17,784 bases of DNA. Origin: DASRHY01 sp046765875. GTDB taxonomy: Bacteria > Actinomycetota > Actinomycetes > Propionibacteriales > Kribbellaceae. The position numbers were made by a program, and so were the translations under genes. The stretch lies in NCBI GenBank assembly GCA_046765875.1, contig JBKPSJ010000320.1, forward strand, positions 1 through 17,784, written 5' to 3'. Numbering within the stretch: position 1 is the first letter of the stretch; each line of letters starts with the position of its first letter. Below are positions 6,427 to 14,480 of this stretch, piece after piece. The notes under the pieces were generated by a model that did no database searches, was not told the origin of the DNA, and saw only the letters and a list, made by a program, of their open reading frames with translations.

Positions 6427-7859
6427 CAGAGCTTCACATACACGTAGACGAAGTGGGTCGGCTGGTACGCCGAGAACGGGTCGCCCTCGCCAGCGGGCAG
6501 GACCCTGATCCCGGTCTTGGCATTCCGGTCGTAGTCGGAGGGTTCGGTGTAGACGTGCTCCAGGGCGTCGTTGGACGGGACCGGGTGGCGGTTGTTGTGG
6601 AACTGCCACGGCCTGATGTAGGCGTGCGGTCCGGCCTGGGGATGGATGTGCCCGGGGTCGTTGATGCCGTGGTCGTGGCGCGGCATGTGGCGCTCTTCCA
6701 ACGTGATCGTGTCCGCACCCTTGTCCGTGAGGGCGGGACTGTCACCGCTGCCGTGGTTGGCCAACGTGCGCCCGAGCAGGTTGGGCATCTGGATCTCACC
6801 CGAGCGCGACCCGTACGTACCGCCAATCATCGCTGCCAGCTCGGCGGTGTCGCCCGACGTGGAGATCCACTGCCCGTTGGCGGCGATGAACCCGTCCGGC
6901 GCCGTCGGGGACAGCGAGTGGATCAGCGTGCCGGTGGGGAGCGCCGACTCACTCTCGGCGAAGGCCCGGAACGACACCCAGTTGGACTTCGTGTTGTTCG
7001 CTCCGCCCTTCTGCCAGACCCCCAGGCTCGATCCTCCCTGAGCACGGTCGATGTAGAGGTCGCCCTTGTCACCGACTACAACACCGTTGGGGTTTCCGTT
7101 GCCGTACTTGAAGTTGTCGGCGTACAGCATGCCGGTGCCGGTGATGTAGGCCTTCGCGCCTCCGCCGGATCCCTCGGCCTGGAGCAGGATCTGCTCGGCG
7201 GGGTTATCGAAGGTGCTGACCAGGGTGAGGAGCGGCTGGTCGAGCGTGATGTCGGTGGTCTTCATCACCAAGTTGGTGAGGAACTGCATCACCTGTGTGG
7301 TGAGCCGCTTGAGCGAGCTGTTGGTCCAGAAGTGCTCGCCCTCGGCGTTGACCCGGTAGGCGACGCCGGATCCGGTGACCAGGGTCTGCAGGAACGTGTT
7401 GTTGTTGAATGCGTACGACCGGGAGAACCGGGTCGGCATCGACGTTGACTTCTGGGAGATGTGGGTCCCGAGCACCGCCGTCGATCCGGGCGGTACGTAG
7501 ACCGCAGCCAGCGGGCAGTAGTTGTCGAAGTCGAAGTCCTTGAACATGGCGTTGGCCGACGCCTCACCGGCTTGGTTGGACAAGGACCCGTCCTTGGCCA
7601 CAGCGATGATGTCGAAGCGGGGGTTCCCCCCACCGTTGGCGACAGCGACGTTCCCCCCGGTGAAGCGCACCGGCTCGTCAGCGATGATGACGACACCGCC
7701 AGCGACCTTGACCGAACCCGCCGGTGTACCCAGAGCTGTGACCGTCCCGCCCGAGAAGACCCCGGTGCGCCGGTTGCCGAGCGCCTGGTAGTCGAAGTCG
7801 TCGGGCTCGGCCTGATCGAGGTACGAGACGTCGGGGAGGTTCGGGACGCTGTACTTCAA
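6426..7859 (-). CDS. Tail fibre protein with tail-collar domain
   Basis: A 477-residue protein that would form a host-binding fibre or short spike. The N-terminal part contains GNRRTGVFSGGTV (28-40) and beta strands up to about residue 150, likely for attachment to the tail. The middle has long-fibre type repeats, including GVVVGDKGDLYIDRAQGGSS and VWQKGG (259-286), a segment common before fibre tips. A phage tail-collar domain (PF07484 type) covers about 308-370: PTGTLIHSLSPTAPDGFIAANG ... GGTYGSRSGEIQMPNLLGRTL. It is followed by a His-rich tip (HMPRHDHGINDPGHIH) and ends YVYVKL. The only start available is TTG at 7859, two codons after an in-frame TGA that ends the preceding gene; GAGG lies about 8 nt upstream. 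The family call is strong; the start is less sure. Confidence 0.9.
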   Translation of the reverse strand: MKYSVPNLPDVSYLDQAEPDDFDYQALGNRRTGVFSGGTVTALGTPAGSVKVAGGVVIIADEPVRFTGGNVAVANGGGNPRFDIIAVAKDGSLSNQAGEASANAMFKDFDFDNYCPLAAVYVPPGSTAVLGTHISQKSTSMPTRFSRSYAFNNNTFLQTLVTGSGVAYRVNAEGEHFWTNSSLKRLTTQVMQFLTNLVMKTTDITLDQPLLTLVSTFDNPAEQILLQAEGSGGGAKAYITGTGMLYADNFKYGNGNPNGVVVGDKGDLYIDRAQGGSSLGVWQKGGANNTKSNWVSFRAFAESESALPTGTLIHSLSPTAPDGFIAANGQWISTSGDTAELAAMIGGTYGSRSGEIQMPNLLGRTLANHGSGDSPALTDKGADTITLEERHMPRHDHGINDPGHIHPQAGPHAYIRPWQFHNNRHPVPSNDALEHVYTEPSDYDRNAKTGIRVLPAGEGDPFSAYQPTHFVYVYVKL

Positions 7860-7862
7860 CGG

Positions 7863-8189
7863 TCAGACCTCGCTGGTGGATTCCGCCTCGGGCTCGGGCT
7901 CGGCCTCGGGCTCGGTCGGGCTGTTCGTCTCGGAGCCGTAGCCCTGATCGATGAGGAAGGCGGCGTCCTCGGACGACAGCTGCAGGATGTTCCCGGCCTG
8001 GAGGTTGTACGAGGCGCCCGACGGCAGGGTCAGGATCGCCGTCTGGTCGACGATGACCCATTTCGTGTCCGAAGCCTGCCCGGGGTCCGTGGTGTCGTCA
8101 GGAGTCGCCGACGGCGGGTCGACCACGCGCCCGGGATCTTCCTCGTCCTGCTGCTCGGGCTGCTCGCTGGACTTTGGCTTCGTGGCCAT
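7863..8189 (-). CDS. Small protein with acidic ends, possibly structural
   Basis: A 108-residue protein with AGGAG 6 nt before ATG. Residues 1-40 are disordered-looking (Gln, Glu, Asp, Pro). The middle forms a small beta/helix unit, TKWVIVDQTAILTLPSGASY then NILQLSSEDAAFLIDQGY. The C-terminus is a Glu/Pro repeat (EAEPEPEAESTSE). It lies between the capsid side and the fibre gene and shares its reading frame with the fibre gene, separated only by one TGA and one sense codon. It may be a small head or fibre-linked protein. I do not recognise the family. Confidence 0.7.
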   Translation of the reverse strand: MATKPKSSEQPEQQDEEDPGRVVDPPSATPDDTTDPGQASDTKWVIVDQTAILTLPSGASYNLQAGNILQLSSEDAAFLIDQGYGSETNSPTEPEAEPEPEAESTSEV

Positions 8190-8200
8190 CGGGGCTCCTC

Positions 8201-8623
8201 TCAGTAGGTCGGGTTCTCGGCGAGCTGGTCGACCAACAGGCCGCGCTCGCGCAGGTAGCGGAAGACGTCGGCGGGGACCCGGTAGCGGCGGTTCCGCTTC
8301 AGCTCGATCGGGCGCTCGGTGCCGCCGTAGTAGACGGGCCCGACGTCGGTGTGCACACGGACGATGTGCGTGGTCGCCTCCGGGTCGAGGACCTCGACGC
8401 CGAGGTCGACGATCTGGTCGACGGTCTCGGCCTGGCTCAAGTTGTGGTGGCGGTGGAACGACGCCGTGGTCGTCAGCTCCTCGCCATGCTCCAGCTCGTC
8501 GAAGGAGATGTCGTCGTCGGCCTGAGCACCCGGGTCGTAGCTGTCGACCTCGACGAGACGGGGGTCGATCTCCTCGGTCTCATCGACCTCGGTGATCTGG
8601 GGCGGGGGCTTGGAGTTGGCCAT
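8201..8623 (-). CDS. Unrecognised 140-residue protein next to the capsid gene
   Basis: ATG at 8623 is preceded by AAGGA at about 7 nt. The first 55 residues are acidic and low in hydrophobic residues (TEVDETEEIDPRLVEVDSY). A folded C-terminal part follows: QIVDLGVEVLDPEATTHIVR, then GPVYYGGTERPIEL, and KRNRRYRVPADVFRYLRERG (near 112-131), a basic, strand-plus-helix segment. The short module 'R-x-Y-x-V-P-x-D-V-F-x-Y-L-R-E-R-G-L' is of the sort seen in small phage head or connector proteins. It lies after the capsid gene and its hairpin. No function can be assigned from the sequence. Confidence 0.7.
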   Translation of the reverse strand: MANSKPPPQITEVDETEEIDPRLVEVDSYDPGAQADDDISFDELEHGEELTTTASFHRHHNLSQAETVDQIVDLGVEVLDPEATTHIVRVHTDVGPVYYGGTERPIELKRNRRYRVPADVFRYLRERGLLVDQLAENPTY

Positions 8624-8695
8624 GGCGTGTCCTTGTCGTCGGTGTGTGCATGGGCGAACTCAACGGTAGTCCGCACCCCCTCAGCTGCGTTGGTG

Positions 8696-8723
8696 CTCCC
8701 CCCCGGCACGGACCGGGGGGGAG
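8696..8723 (-). terminator. Strong hairpin after the capsid gene
   Basis: Arms at 8696-8706 and 8713-8723 are perfectly complementary over 11 bp (CTCCCCCCCGG against its reverse complement) with a 6-nt loop. The hairpin starts 13 nt after the capsid stop codon. There is no T-run after it, so it may be a U-poor terminator or an attenuator/mRNA stabiliser that sets capsid transcript above the downstream genes. The rest of the 113-nt gap shows no clear promoter. Confidence 0.7.
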
Positions 8724-8736
8724 TGCGTTCATCAGC

Positions 8737-9861
8737 TCAGTTGGTCACCATGCTGACGACGGCCTGCGGCGTGATCGCCCCGAAGCCGTAGATCGAGTAC
8801 CACGCCAGGGCGTGCTCACGACCGAAGTCGAGGACGCCGCCGTCACGCAGCTCGACCGGCAGGGAGATCGCGTGCCCGAAAGCGTTGTCGCCGATCATCA
8901 CGCCGTAGTACTCGTCGAGACCGGCGCCGACCGAGGTCTTCTTCACCTGGGTGGTCTCGATGAACACAACGTCGTTGAGTCGGCCGATCTCGCCGAGCAT
9001 GAAGTTGCCCGGCGCCGCGTACTTCGAGACCTCGATGAACTCGGGCGTGTCCCGGAGGTGGCGGCTCTGGTGCGGGTGCACGAACGCCACGTACGTCTCG
9101 CCGAGACGCGGGATGTTGAGGCTGGCGAGCATCTCCACCGCGTCCTTGACGGTGTAGGTCGTGAAGCGGAACGGTGCCGCCGCGAGCGCGCCTTCCACGG
9201 CCGCCTGCGTGGCGGCCTTGGTGCCGGGCTCGTAGATGTTCGTCGAGGAGCCCTGGTACGGCGCTGCGCCGGTGTAACCGAAGGCCACGTTGCCAGCGGC
9301 GGACAGGAGCGTGTTGCGCGCCTGGACGTCCATCGACTGGGCCATGTGGCGCCCGAGGAGACGAGAGCCAGACGCCATGATGTCGTCGAACGATGCGTGG
9401 AGCAGCAGCTCCGACACGGCGATGGCATATCCCTGTTCACCGACACTGATGCGGTACTGGAAGGCCGACAGGGCCTTCGTCGTCATACGCACACCTTCGG
9501 TGAGTGCCGCCCCGCTCACTTCGTTGACGGGGAGGTTGTTGTACTTCATGAAGTTCACGGTCAAACCGGGCTGGACTCCCAGCTCGGTCTTCTTCACGGC
9601 GAACTGCTCGAAGCGAAGAATTGGCATCGCCTCGAAGAGGATCTCCTTCGACCAGATGGCCTGGATCGCCGGAGTCATTGCTGTTGAACCGGTGATGGCG
9701 GTGCCCTGCGGATATCCGTCGGTCACCAGCCCACCGGGGGCGGGGGCGACCTGGACGCCGAGGAATGCACCGCCCGTGGGGACGGCAGCAGGGTTGTTGC
9801 CCCCGGTGACACCGGAATACAGGTTCCCAGTGCCCGAGACGGCACCCGAGATGTCGGGCAT
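8737..9861 (-). CDS. Major capsid protein (N4-gp56 type)
   Basis: A 374-residue protein that would form the icosahedral shell. Its motifs fit the N4 gp56 family of HK97-fold capsid proteins: IWSKEILFEAMPILRFEQFAV near residues 69-89, GLTVNFMKYNNLPVNE near 99-114, ALTEGV, then VGEQGYAIAVSELLLHASFDDI, the segment YVAFVHPHQSRHLRDTPEFI near 258-277, GEIGRLNDVVFIET, and the C-terminal YGFGAITPQAVVSMVTN. It has the best ribosome site in the window: AGGAGG at 9867-9872, 5 nt before ATG. That site overlaps a small CTCC-ATA-GGAG inverted repeat, which could mildly shield it. It follows the scaffold gene and precedes a strong hairpin, as expected for a highly expressed capsid gene. Confidence 0.92.
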   Translation of the reverse strand: MPDISGAVSGTGNLYSGVTGGNNPAAVPTGGAFLGVQVAPAPGGLVTDGYPQGTAITGSTAMTPAIQAIWSKEILFEAMPILRFEQFAVKKTELGVQPGLTVNFMKYNNLPVNEVSGAALTEGVRMTTKALSAFQYRISVGEQGYAIAVSELLLHASFDDIMASGSRLLGRHMAQSMDVQARNTLLSAAGNVAFGYTGAAPYQGSSTNIYEPGTKAATQAAVEGALAAAPFRFTTYTVKDAVEMLASLNIPRLGETYVAFVHPHQSRHLRDTPEFIEVSKYAAPGNFMLGEIGRLNDVVFIETTQVKKTSVGAGLDEYYGVMIGDNAFGHAISLPVELRDGGVLDFGREHALAWYSIYGFGAITPQAVVSMVTN

Positions 9862-9894
9862 TGGCTCCTCCTATGGAGTTGTAAGTGGCGGTCG

Positions 9895-10725
9895 TCAGCG
9901 CCCGCTGTAGAACTGGCGCTTGGCGGCCTCTCGGAGTTGAGCCTGATGCTGGGCGTATACCTGTGGGCTCATGGCCCGGATCTGTTCGGCGGTGAAGGTC
10001 TGTTGCTGTGGGACGACGTCCTGGGGCGCCCCCACCGGTGCTGTCACTCCAGCACCGCGCATGGCGGTGAATTGCTGGTTCTGGACAGCTTGAACATCAT
10101 TGACGATGGAGTTTGTGCGCTCCACCATGGCGACAATAGCCGCGTCGATCTCTTCCGGGCTGTTACCCGTCACGAAGTCCTGCAGCTGGGGCATGATCTC
10201 GTGCCCGTACTGACGCAGCTTCTCGGCGCGGTACTGCACGAGGGCGCTGAGATGGCGCTCCTGTTCGAGCATCGCCTCGGCCATCCGGCGCTCCTCTTCG
10301 AGCTGCTGGAAGCGCTGCTGGGTCGTCTGCTCCATCGTCTCCAGGCGGGTGCGGAGATCCATCTCCTCCAGCTCCTTGGCCCGGCGCGCCTCTTCGGCGG
10401 CCTGCTCGGCGGCGGCCTGCGCATCGATCGCCGCCTGGCGCTCGGCCTGCAGGCGCTCGAACTGCTGCTCCATCGACTCCAGCCGGTTGTAGAGCTTGGA
10501 CTTCTCCTGCTCACGAGCCGCTTCGAGGTCGGCCGCGGTGAAGGTCTGGCCGTTGGTCGACGGCGGCGGCTGAGTAGGAGGCTGGCCCTGGGAGGTGCGG
10601 CGCTTGGTGATCTCCGGCGGCTGTACGCCAGCGATGAAGCCGTCGCCGGTCTCGCCACCGACGATGACGGGGTCGACGTTGGCAGGCGGGGTCTCGACGG
10701 TGACGGAGTTCGGGTCGTTCGACAT
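9895..10725 (-). CDS. Capsid scaffolding protein
   Basis: A 276-residue, highly helical protein between portal and capsid genes, the classic scaffold position. Residues 1-60 are flexible and rich in Pro, Thr and Gln. From about 66 to 155 there is a continuous coiled coil (LYNRLESMEQQFERLQAERQ, then an Ala/Glu/Arg-rich run, and RLETMEQTTQQRFQQLEEER). After that come PQLQDFVTGNSPEEIDAAIV and a Gln-rich segment. The last residues, AAKRQFYSGR, are basic, as in scaffolds that bind the capsid inner surface through the C-terminus. It would guide procapsid assembly and then leave. AGGAA lies about 10 nt before the ATG. No protease motif is seen, so it does not look fused to a maturation protease. Confidence 0.82.
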   Translation of the reverse strand: MSNDPNSVTVETPPANVDPVIVGGETGDGFIAGVQPPEITKRRTSQGQPPTQPPPSTNGQTFTAADLEAAREQEKSKLYNRLESMEQQFERLQAERQAAIDAQAAAEQAAEEARRAKELEEMDLRTRLETMEQTTQQRFQQLEEERRMAEAMLEQERHLSALVQYRAEKLRQYGHEIMPQLQDFVTGNSPEEIDAAIVAMVERTNSIVNDVQAVQNQQFTAMRGAGVTAPVGAPQDVVPQQQTFTAEQIRAMSPQVYAQHQAQLREAAKRQFYSGR

Positions 10726-10754
10726 GGTGTGGGGTTCCTAAGTGAGCGTGTGGA

Positions 10755-12440
10755 CTAGGTCCTGGTGTTCTCTGGGTTGCGGTACTGGGCCAGTTTGCCG
10801 CCGTAGGCCCGCTCCACGAGGTCCTGGGCCATGGCCTGGATCTCGGGAGTGACCATCGGGCCGGGCAGTGACGGGCCCTGTTGGGCGGTGGAGGTGACTT
10901 CACCGCCGCCGTCGGGCGGCACGATGCCGCCTTCGGGGGAACCGGGGACGACGCCGGTGACGAGCTGCACCGCGGCGGCGATCGCGCTGGTGAGCATCGA
11001 CAGGGCACCGGCGTCCTTGGCGTCGTCGATCTGCTCGGCGGCGATCTCGTCGAGCTTCTCCCGGGGCATGTCCTCGCCGAGGTCGCGCAGCGCGCCCTCC
11101 TTGGACTCCAGACCGAGGCCCATCTTGGCCTGGATCTCGTTGAGCTTGACGAGGATGTCCACCGGCAGCGGGGGCGGCCAGTGGATCGAGGTCTCGTAGG
11201 TGTTCGGGTCGGCAGGGTCGAGCACGAGCGGGTGCTCGGGATCGGGACGTGCCGCCTCCATCGGGTCGTACTGCAGCGCCGCCGGTTCCTTCTGGGCCAG
11301 CGTCAGGATGACCAGCTCGTTGATGTGCCGGAACAGCCGCGACAGGTTCGTCGTCTTGCGGTCGTAGCGGTTCATCAGCGGCTGGTACTGGATGTGCAGT
11401 GCCACACCGCTGGTGTTGGAGATCGGTTGCATCTGACCGAGCGCCTGCTCCGGCACGCCGGTCATCTCGTGCATCGCCCGCTTGATGTAGTCCATGTACG
11501 CCAGCGGGCCGTTCAGCTCCACGAGCCCCTGCAGGTTGGTCATCGACGCTTCCTTCGGGAGCGTGATGACGCGGCTGGCGCCCTTCTCGATGTTGGCCAG
11601 CTTGGCGCCCACGACCACAGTCAATGGTGCTGCGTGGTAATTGATGATGTCGCTGACTTCGAGCGCTTTCTCATTCAGTTCCCGGTTGAGAGGTATGACA
11701 CTATCGATGTCAGGGAGTCCCCATGGTGATCCGGGCACAGCGATGTTGGGCTCGTAGGCGATGGGTATGACGCCGAGCGGGTTCGGGCGCGAGTCGATCA
11801 AGCGGTCGTTGATGTACTCCTCGATGCCGACGTCGGTGATCAGCTCGGTGTACGTGTAGACCTGGCGCTCACCGGTCGGCGCCGTGTTCCAGAACCGATA
11901 CTTGAGTTTGAATGAGATCATCCGATGGCGATCGTGGGGATGCCACTGCGGGAAGCACTGAGCTGCGTTCAACGGGATGATGCGGACTCGTCCCGGATGC
12001 AACCGACCGGCGGGATCGACAAAGGGATCCTCGTAGGCGACCTTGACGAACATATCGCCGGTGACTCCGCCGTGGACGCCGATCTCCCACAGCACAGAGT
12101 CCTTGTCGTTGTCCTGCTCCCATACCCGGTTCAGGGCGGGCAGGATGATCGACTGGGTCGCCGCCGGGCAGCGGAACCCGATGCCCTTGCCGAGCGTGAA
12201 GCTGGTGATGTAATCGCTCAGGGCGCGCACGTAGTTGAACTGGAACTGTGGCTCGCCGATCTCGCGCATGTGGGACTGCATGTGCCCGAGGTAGTGGGCC
12301 CAGTACAGGGCGTAGCGGCTGAGGCGCGGACCGTGGACCTCGAACTCCTCGTCGGCCAGCTCCACCAGGCCGAGCGGGGAGACCTGGACGGTGAGGTCGC
12401 CGGAGGCTGCACGGTACGACGGCGGATGGAAGGTCAGCAT
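10755..12440 (-). CDS. Portal protein
   Basis: A 561-residue protein, within the usual size range for portals, which form the dodecameric DNA channel at one head vertex. The N-terminal half contains RYALYWAHYLGHM near residues 41-53 and YVRALSDYITSFTLGKGIGF near 70-89. Next come GGVTGDMFVKVAYED, RVRIIPLNAAQCFPQWHPHD, and PNPLGVIPIAYEPN followed by GLPDIDSVIPLNRELNEKAL. These last segments are the typical portal stretch before the stem helices. The segment MHEMTGVPEQALGQMQPISN with SGVALHIQYQPLMNRYD is the usual portal 'tongue'/stem region. The C-terminal 100 residues are Gly/Pro-rich and flexible. It starts 6 bases after the small upstream gene. Downstream scaffold and capsid genes confirm the context. 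Confidence 0.93.
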   Translation of the reverse strand: MLTFHPPSYRAASGDLTVQVSPLGLVELADEEFEVHGPRLSRYALYWAHYLGHMQSHMREIGEPQFQFNYVRALSDYITSFTLGKGIGFRCPAATQSIILPALNRVWEQDNDKDSVLWEIGVHGGVTGDMFVKVAYEDPFVDPAGRLHPGRVRIIPLNAAQCFPQWHPHDRHRMISFKLKYRFWNTAPTGERQVYTYTELITDVGIEEYINDRLIDSRPNPLGVIPIAYEPNIAVPGSPWGLPDIDSVIPLNRELNEKALEVSDIINYHAAPLTVVVGAKLANIEKGASRVITLPKEASMTNLQGLVELNGPLAYMDYIKRAMHEMTGVPEQALGQMQPISNTSGVALHIQYQPLMNRYDRKTTNLSRLFRHINELVILTLAQKEPAALQYDPMEAARPDPEHPLVLDPADPNTYETSIHWPPPLPVDILVKLNEIQAKMGLGLESKEGALRDLGEDMPREKLDEIAAEQIDDAKDAGALSMLTSAIAAAVQLVTGVVPGSPEGGIVPPDGGGEVTSTAQQGPSLPGPMVTPEIQAMAQDLVERAYGGKLAQYRNPENTRT

Positions 12441-12445
12441 CTACA

Positions 12446-12655
12446 TCACCACGTCTTGTGACCACGGGTGGCGCGAGCGATGTTCGTCTTCAGCGCCGTG
12501 AACGAGGGGGTCTTCATCGCCACGACCGAGGGCGCCTTGAACGTCCGGGTCGGCTTGGTTGCCATCACCCATGGCAGTGAGCGCGAGGCGTTGCGATGCC
12601 CGAGGTTGGGACTCATGCGAACGAACTGAGCGCCGAGCAGATCGAGGGCAGCCAT
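12446..12655 (-). CDS. Small basic unrecognised protein before portal
   Basis: Up to 69 residues from ATG at 12655. Internal ATGs at 12616 and 12565 are also possible. Third-position G/C preference is much stronger after the ATG at 12565, so the real product may be only the last 39 residues (MATKPTRTFKAPSVVAMKTP to the end, TRGHKTW). No start has a good ribosome site. The product is Lys/Arg/Thr-rich with no acidic residue in the last 39, suggesting nucleic-acid contact or a role inside the head. Its stop lies 5 nt before the portal ATG. Function is unknown. Confidence 0.55.
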   Translation of the reverse strand: MAALDLLGAQFVRMSPNLGHRNASRSLPWVMATKPTRTFKAPSVVAMKTPSFTALKTNIARATRGHKTW

Positions 12656-12660
12656 GTCAC

Positions 12661-12717
12661 GCGGAGCCTAGCCCTGGCCCTTTGCGCTGCGTGAGCTACG
12701 TCTCCGCAGACACCGAT
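12661..12717 (-). repeat. Imperfect inverted repeat in the gap before the small basic gene
   Basis: GCGGAG (12661-12666) pairs with CTCCGC (12712-12717), and inside it TAGC (12669-12672) pairs with GCTA (12705-12708), with an uneven internal loop between them. It fills most of the 67-nt gap just after the stop of the 567-residue gene. It may form a stem in the mRNA, but the loop is long and no T-run follows, so a terminator role is unlikely. Confidence 0.25.
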
Positions 12718-12722
12718 GATGA

Positions 12723-14426
12723 TCAGCCGGAATGCCACGCAGCTCCACCACCGGCGCGGCTGGCGGCGTAGTCGCGCTGTGCGTCCAGGATGGCCCGCCG
12801 CTTGGTCAGGTCGGCGGCCGGTGGGTTGGACGGCGTCTGGTGGAACTCCTCCATACCCGGCGTCGAGATGGTCGTCGGTCCGGCAGCCCGAGCTGCGGAC
12901 GCTTCGTGCGGCTTCACGGTGACGGTGTCGGTGTCGAGCGGGTTGTCATAGCCCCGGTGGAAGGTCCCCGGGGTCTCCATCCGCTCCACCACCGGCTCCT
13001 TCTGCGAGCCGCGGAACTCCCGCAGCCCTTCCAGGGTGCCGCGGGTCAACCGGCCGATGCGAGCCCGGGCGGAGGCGGTCTTGGACCCGGAGAACTGACC
13101 GTTGTTGAGCATCTGCTCGGTCGACTTGGCCACCTCGCCGCGAGCGTGGACCCAGGTCATCTCCTGCATCATCACCGGCGGGATGTTGGTCTGGCTCTCG
13201 GGCTCACGGGCCTTCTGCGCCCCCTTCTGCACCGCAGCCAGAGCGCCCATGCCCCAGGCGGCACCGCCGGTGAACTCCTTGCCACCGGCGGCCCTGGCGG
13301 CGGCCGGGGACATGAACGTGTGGCCCTCGATGTTGGCCGAGGTCGTCGCCGTCTGCGACCCGGCGGCCTTGGCCGGTGAGGACGACCCCGGGAGGTCGTG
13401 CATCTCCTGGCCCGACAGCAACGCTGACATCCACGTGTCGGGCACGGCCATGCCCCGGGTGCCGAGGATCGGATGGTGGTAGGCCGGGTCGGTGGGGTCC
13501 GAGCCCCCCTTCATCAGCCCGTAGAGGTCGACGCGGTCGGGTACGCCGCGGATCGCCTCGGAGCCGGTGATGCCCTTGCGCTTGTCGGCGGCGCGGCCCA
13601 GGCGCACGTCACGGGCGGCAGACTGGTCCCAGAAGCGCGCCTCGTACTCGTGGTGCAGTGGGGAGTCAGCCTCCGACGCCTTGGTGACGTTGGTGTACAA
13701 GTGCACCTTCGCTGACTTCATCTCCTCAACGGCGTTGTAGTCGGGCTCGCTCAAGGTCCGCCAACCGGCGCGCCGGTTGGTACCGGCGTTGCGGAACCCG
13801 GGAAGGTCGAAGTCGGAGGCATGGCTGACGTTCTTGACGTTCTCGGTACCGGTGACCGTCTGCATCTCGTCGGGCGTCAGCGTCGTCACCTTGCGTCGCC
13901 CGAGCTGCTTGTCCGTGATCACCCGGCCGTTGGCGATGGCGTCAGACATGGCCGCTGCGGCGCGGTACTCGCTGTCGGGGTCGTTCTGCGGGCTCATCGC
14001 ACCGCTGGCGTCGATGACGGTGTCGGGATCCATGTGGTGCTTGTTGGCCAGGTCGACGAGCCGTCGGTTGTGGCCGAAGTACCACGACGACCCGGGGCGG
14101 CTGGTGGAGCCCATCATCCGGTTCCAGTGGGTCTTGAGGTTGCTCGCCGCCTTGTCGATGGTGACGTCGGTGTCCCGCAGCCGCGAGATCTGCTCGGGGG
14201 CCAGTGCGCCCTTGTTGCCCTCGGCGGCGAAGCGGGTCTCCCGGGTCTTCCAGTTCGACATCGACTTGCGGAAGCCCTCGGCGACAGCGCTCTGACTGGC
14301 CGGGGACATCTCGTGGAGCATGGGCGGCATGGCCCGGGCGCCGGTGCCGTACTCGGTCTCGGCGGCCGAGCGGAGCTGACCCGGGTGGAGGTTGACGTTG
14401 ACGGGGTTGCGCTTGCGCTTGGCCAC
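12723..14426 (-). CDS. Large phage protein of unknown function, SPQ/PDTW family-like
   Basis: A 567-residue protein starting at GTG (MAKRKRNPVNVNLHPGQL), with AAAGG about 10 nt upstream. It is mostly helical with a basic N-terminus. VIDASGAMSPQNDPDSEYRA, near residues 137-156, and RGMAVPDTWMSALLSGQ, near 323-339, resemble two marker motifs ('A-x-SP-x-x-x-x-x-N...' and 'V-x-D-T/x-W/H') of a widespread phage family of unknown role that I cannot name with certainty. The block PPVMMQEMTWVHAR near 419-432 fits the end of that family. The C-terminal 120 residues look flexible. It sits next to portal and may be a head-linked or injected protein. Its start region diverges from the opposite-strand gene at 14481. 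Homology is a pattern match only. Confidence 0.7.
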   Translation of the reverse strand: MAKRKRNPVNVNLHPGQLRSAAETEYGTGARAMPPMLHEMSPASQSAVAEGFRKSMSNWKTRETRFAAEGNKGALAPEQISRLRDTDVTIDKAASNLKTHWNRMMGSTSRPGSSWYFGHNRRLVDLANKHHMDPDTVIDASGAMSPQNDPDSEYRAAAAMSDAIANGRVITDKQLGRRKVTTLTPDEMQTVTGTENVKNVSHASDFDLPGFRNAGTNRRAGWRTLSEPDYNAVEEMKSAKVHLYTNVTKASEADSPLHHEYEARFWDQSAARDVRLGRAADKRKGITGSEAIRGVPDRVDLYGLMKGGSDPTDPAYHHPILGTRGMAVPDTWMSALLSGQEMHDLPGSSSPAKAAGSQTATTSANIEGHTFMSPAAARAAGGKEFTGGAAWGMGALAAVQKGAQKAREPESQTNIPPVMMQEMTWVHARGEVAKSTEQMLNNGQFSGSKTASARARIGRLTRGTLEGLREFRGSQKEPVVERMETPGTFHRGYDNPLDTDTVTVKPHEASAARAAGPTTISTPGMEEFHQTPSNPPAADLTKRRAILDAQRDYAASRAGGGAAWHSG

Positions 14427-14445
14427 TACTCACACCTTTGCTGAG

Positions 14446-14473
14446 TTGAAGTACACCGACGTTGCGGTATCAT
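14446..14473 (+). promoter_or_regulatory. Leaderless-type promoter for the opposite-strand gene
   Basis: A -35-like TTGAAG (14446-14451), a 16-nt spacer, and a -10-like TATCAT (14468-14473) lie 7 nt before the ATG at 14481. Transcription would begin at or within a base of the ATG, so the mRNA would have no leader. There is no Shine-Dalgarno sequence in this gap, which agrees. It faces right, away from the GTG start at 14426. Confidence 0.6.
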
Positions 14474-14480
14474 CCCCGCC

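Noticed and set aside
5405..7448. Long plus-strand frames (5405-6235 and 6213-7448)
   Set aside because: They mirror the structural protein and tail fibre genes; high GC keeps antisense frames open. Composition is Val/Gly/Arg/Asp-rich shadow.
8644..10758. Plus-strand frames over capsid and scaffold (8644-9687, 9937-10758)
   Set aside because: Antisense shadows of clearly identified capsid and scaffolding genes.
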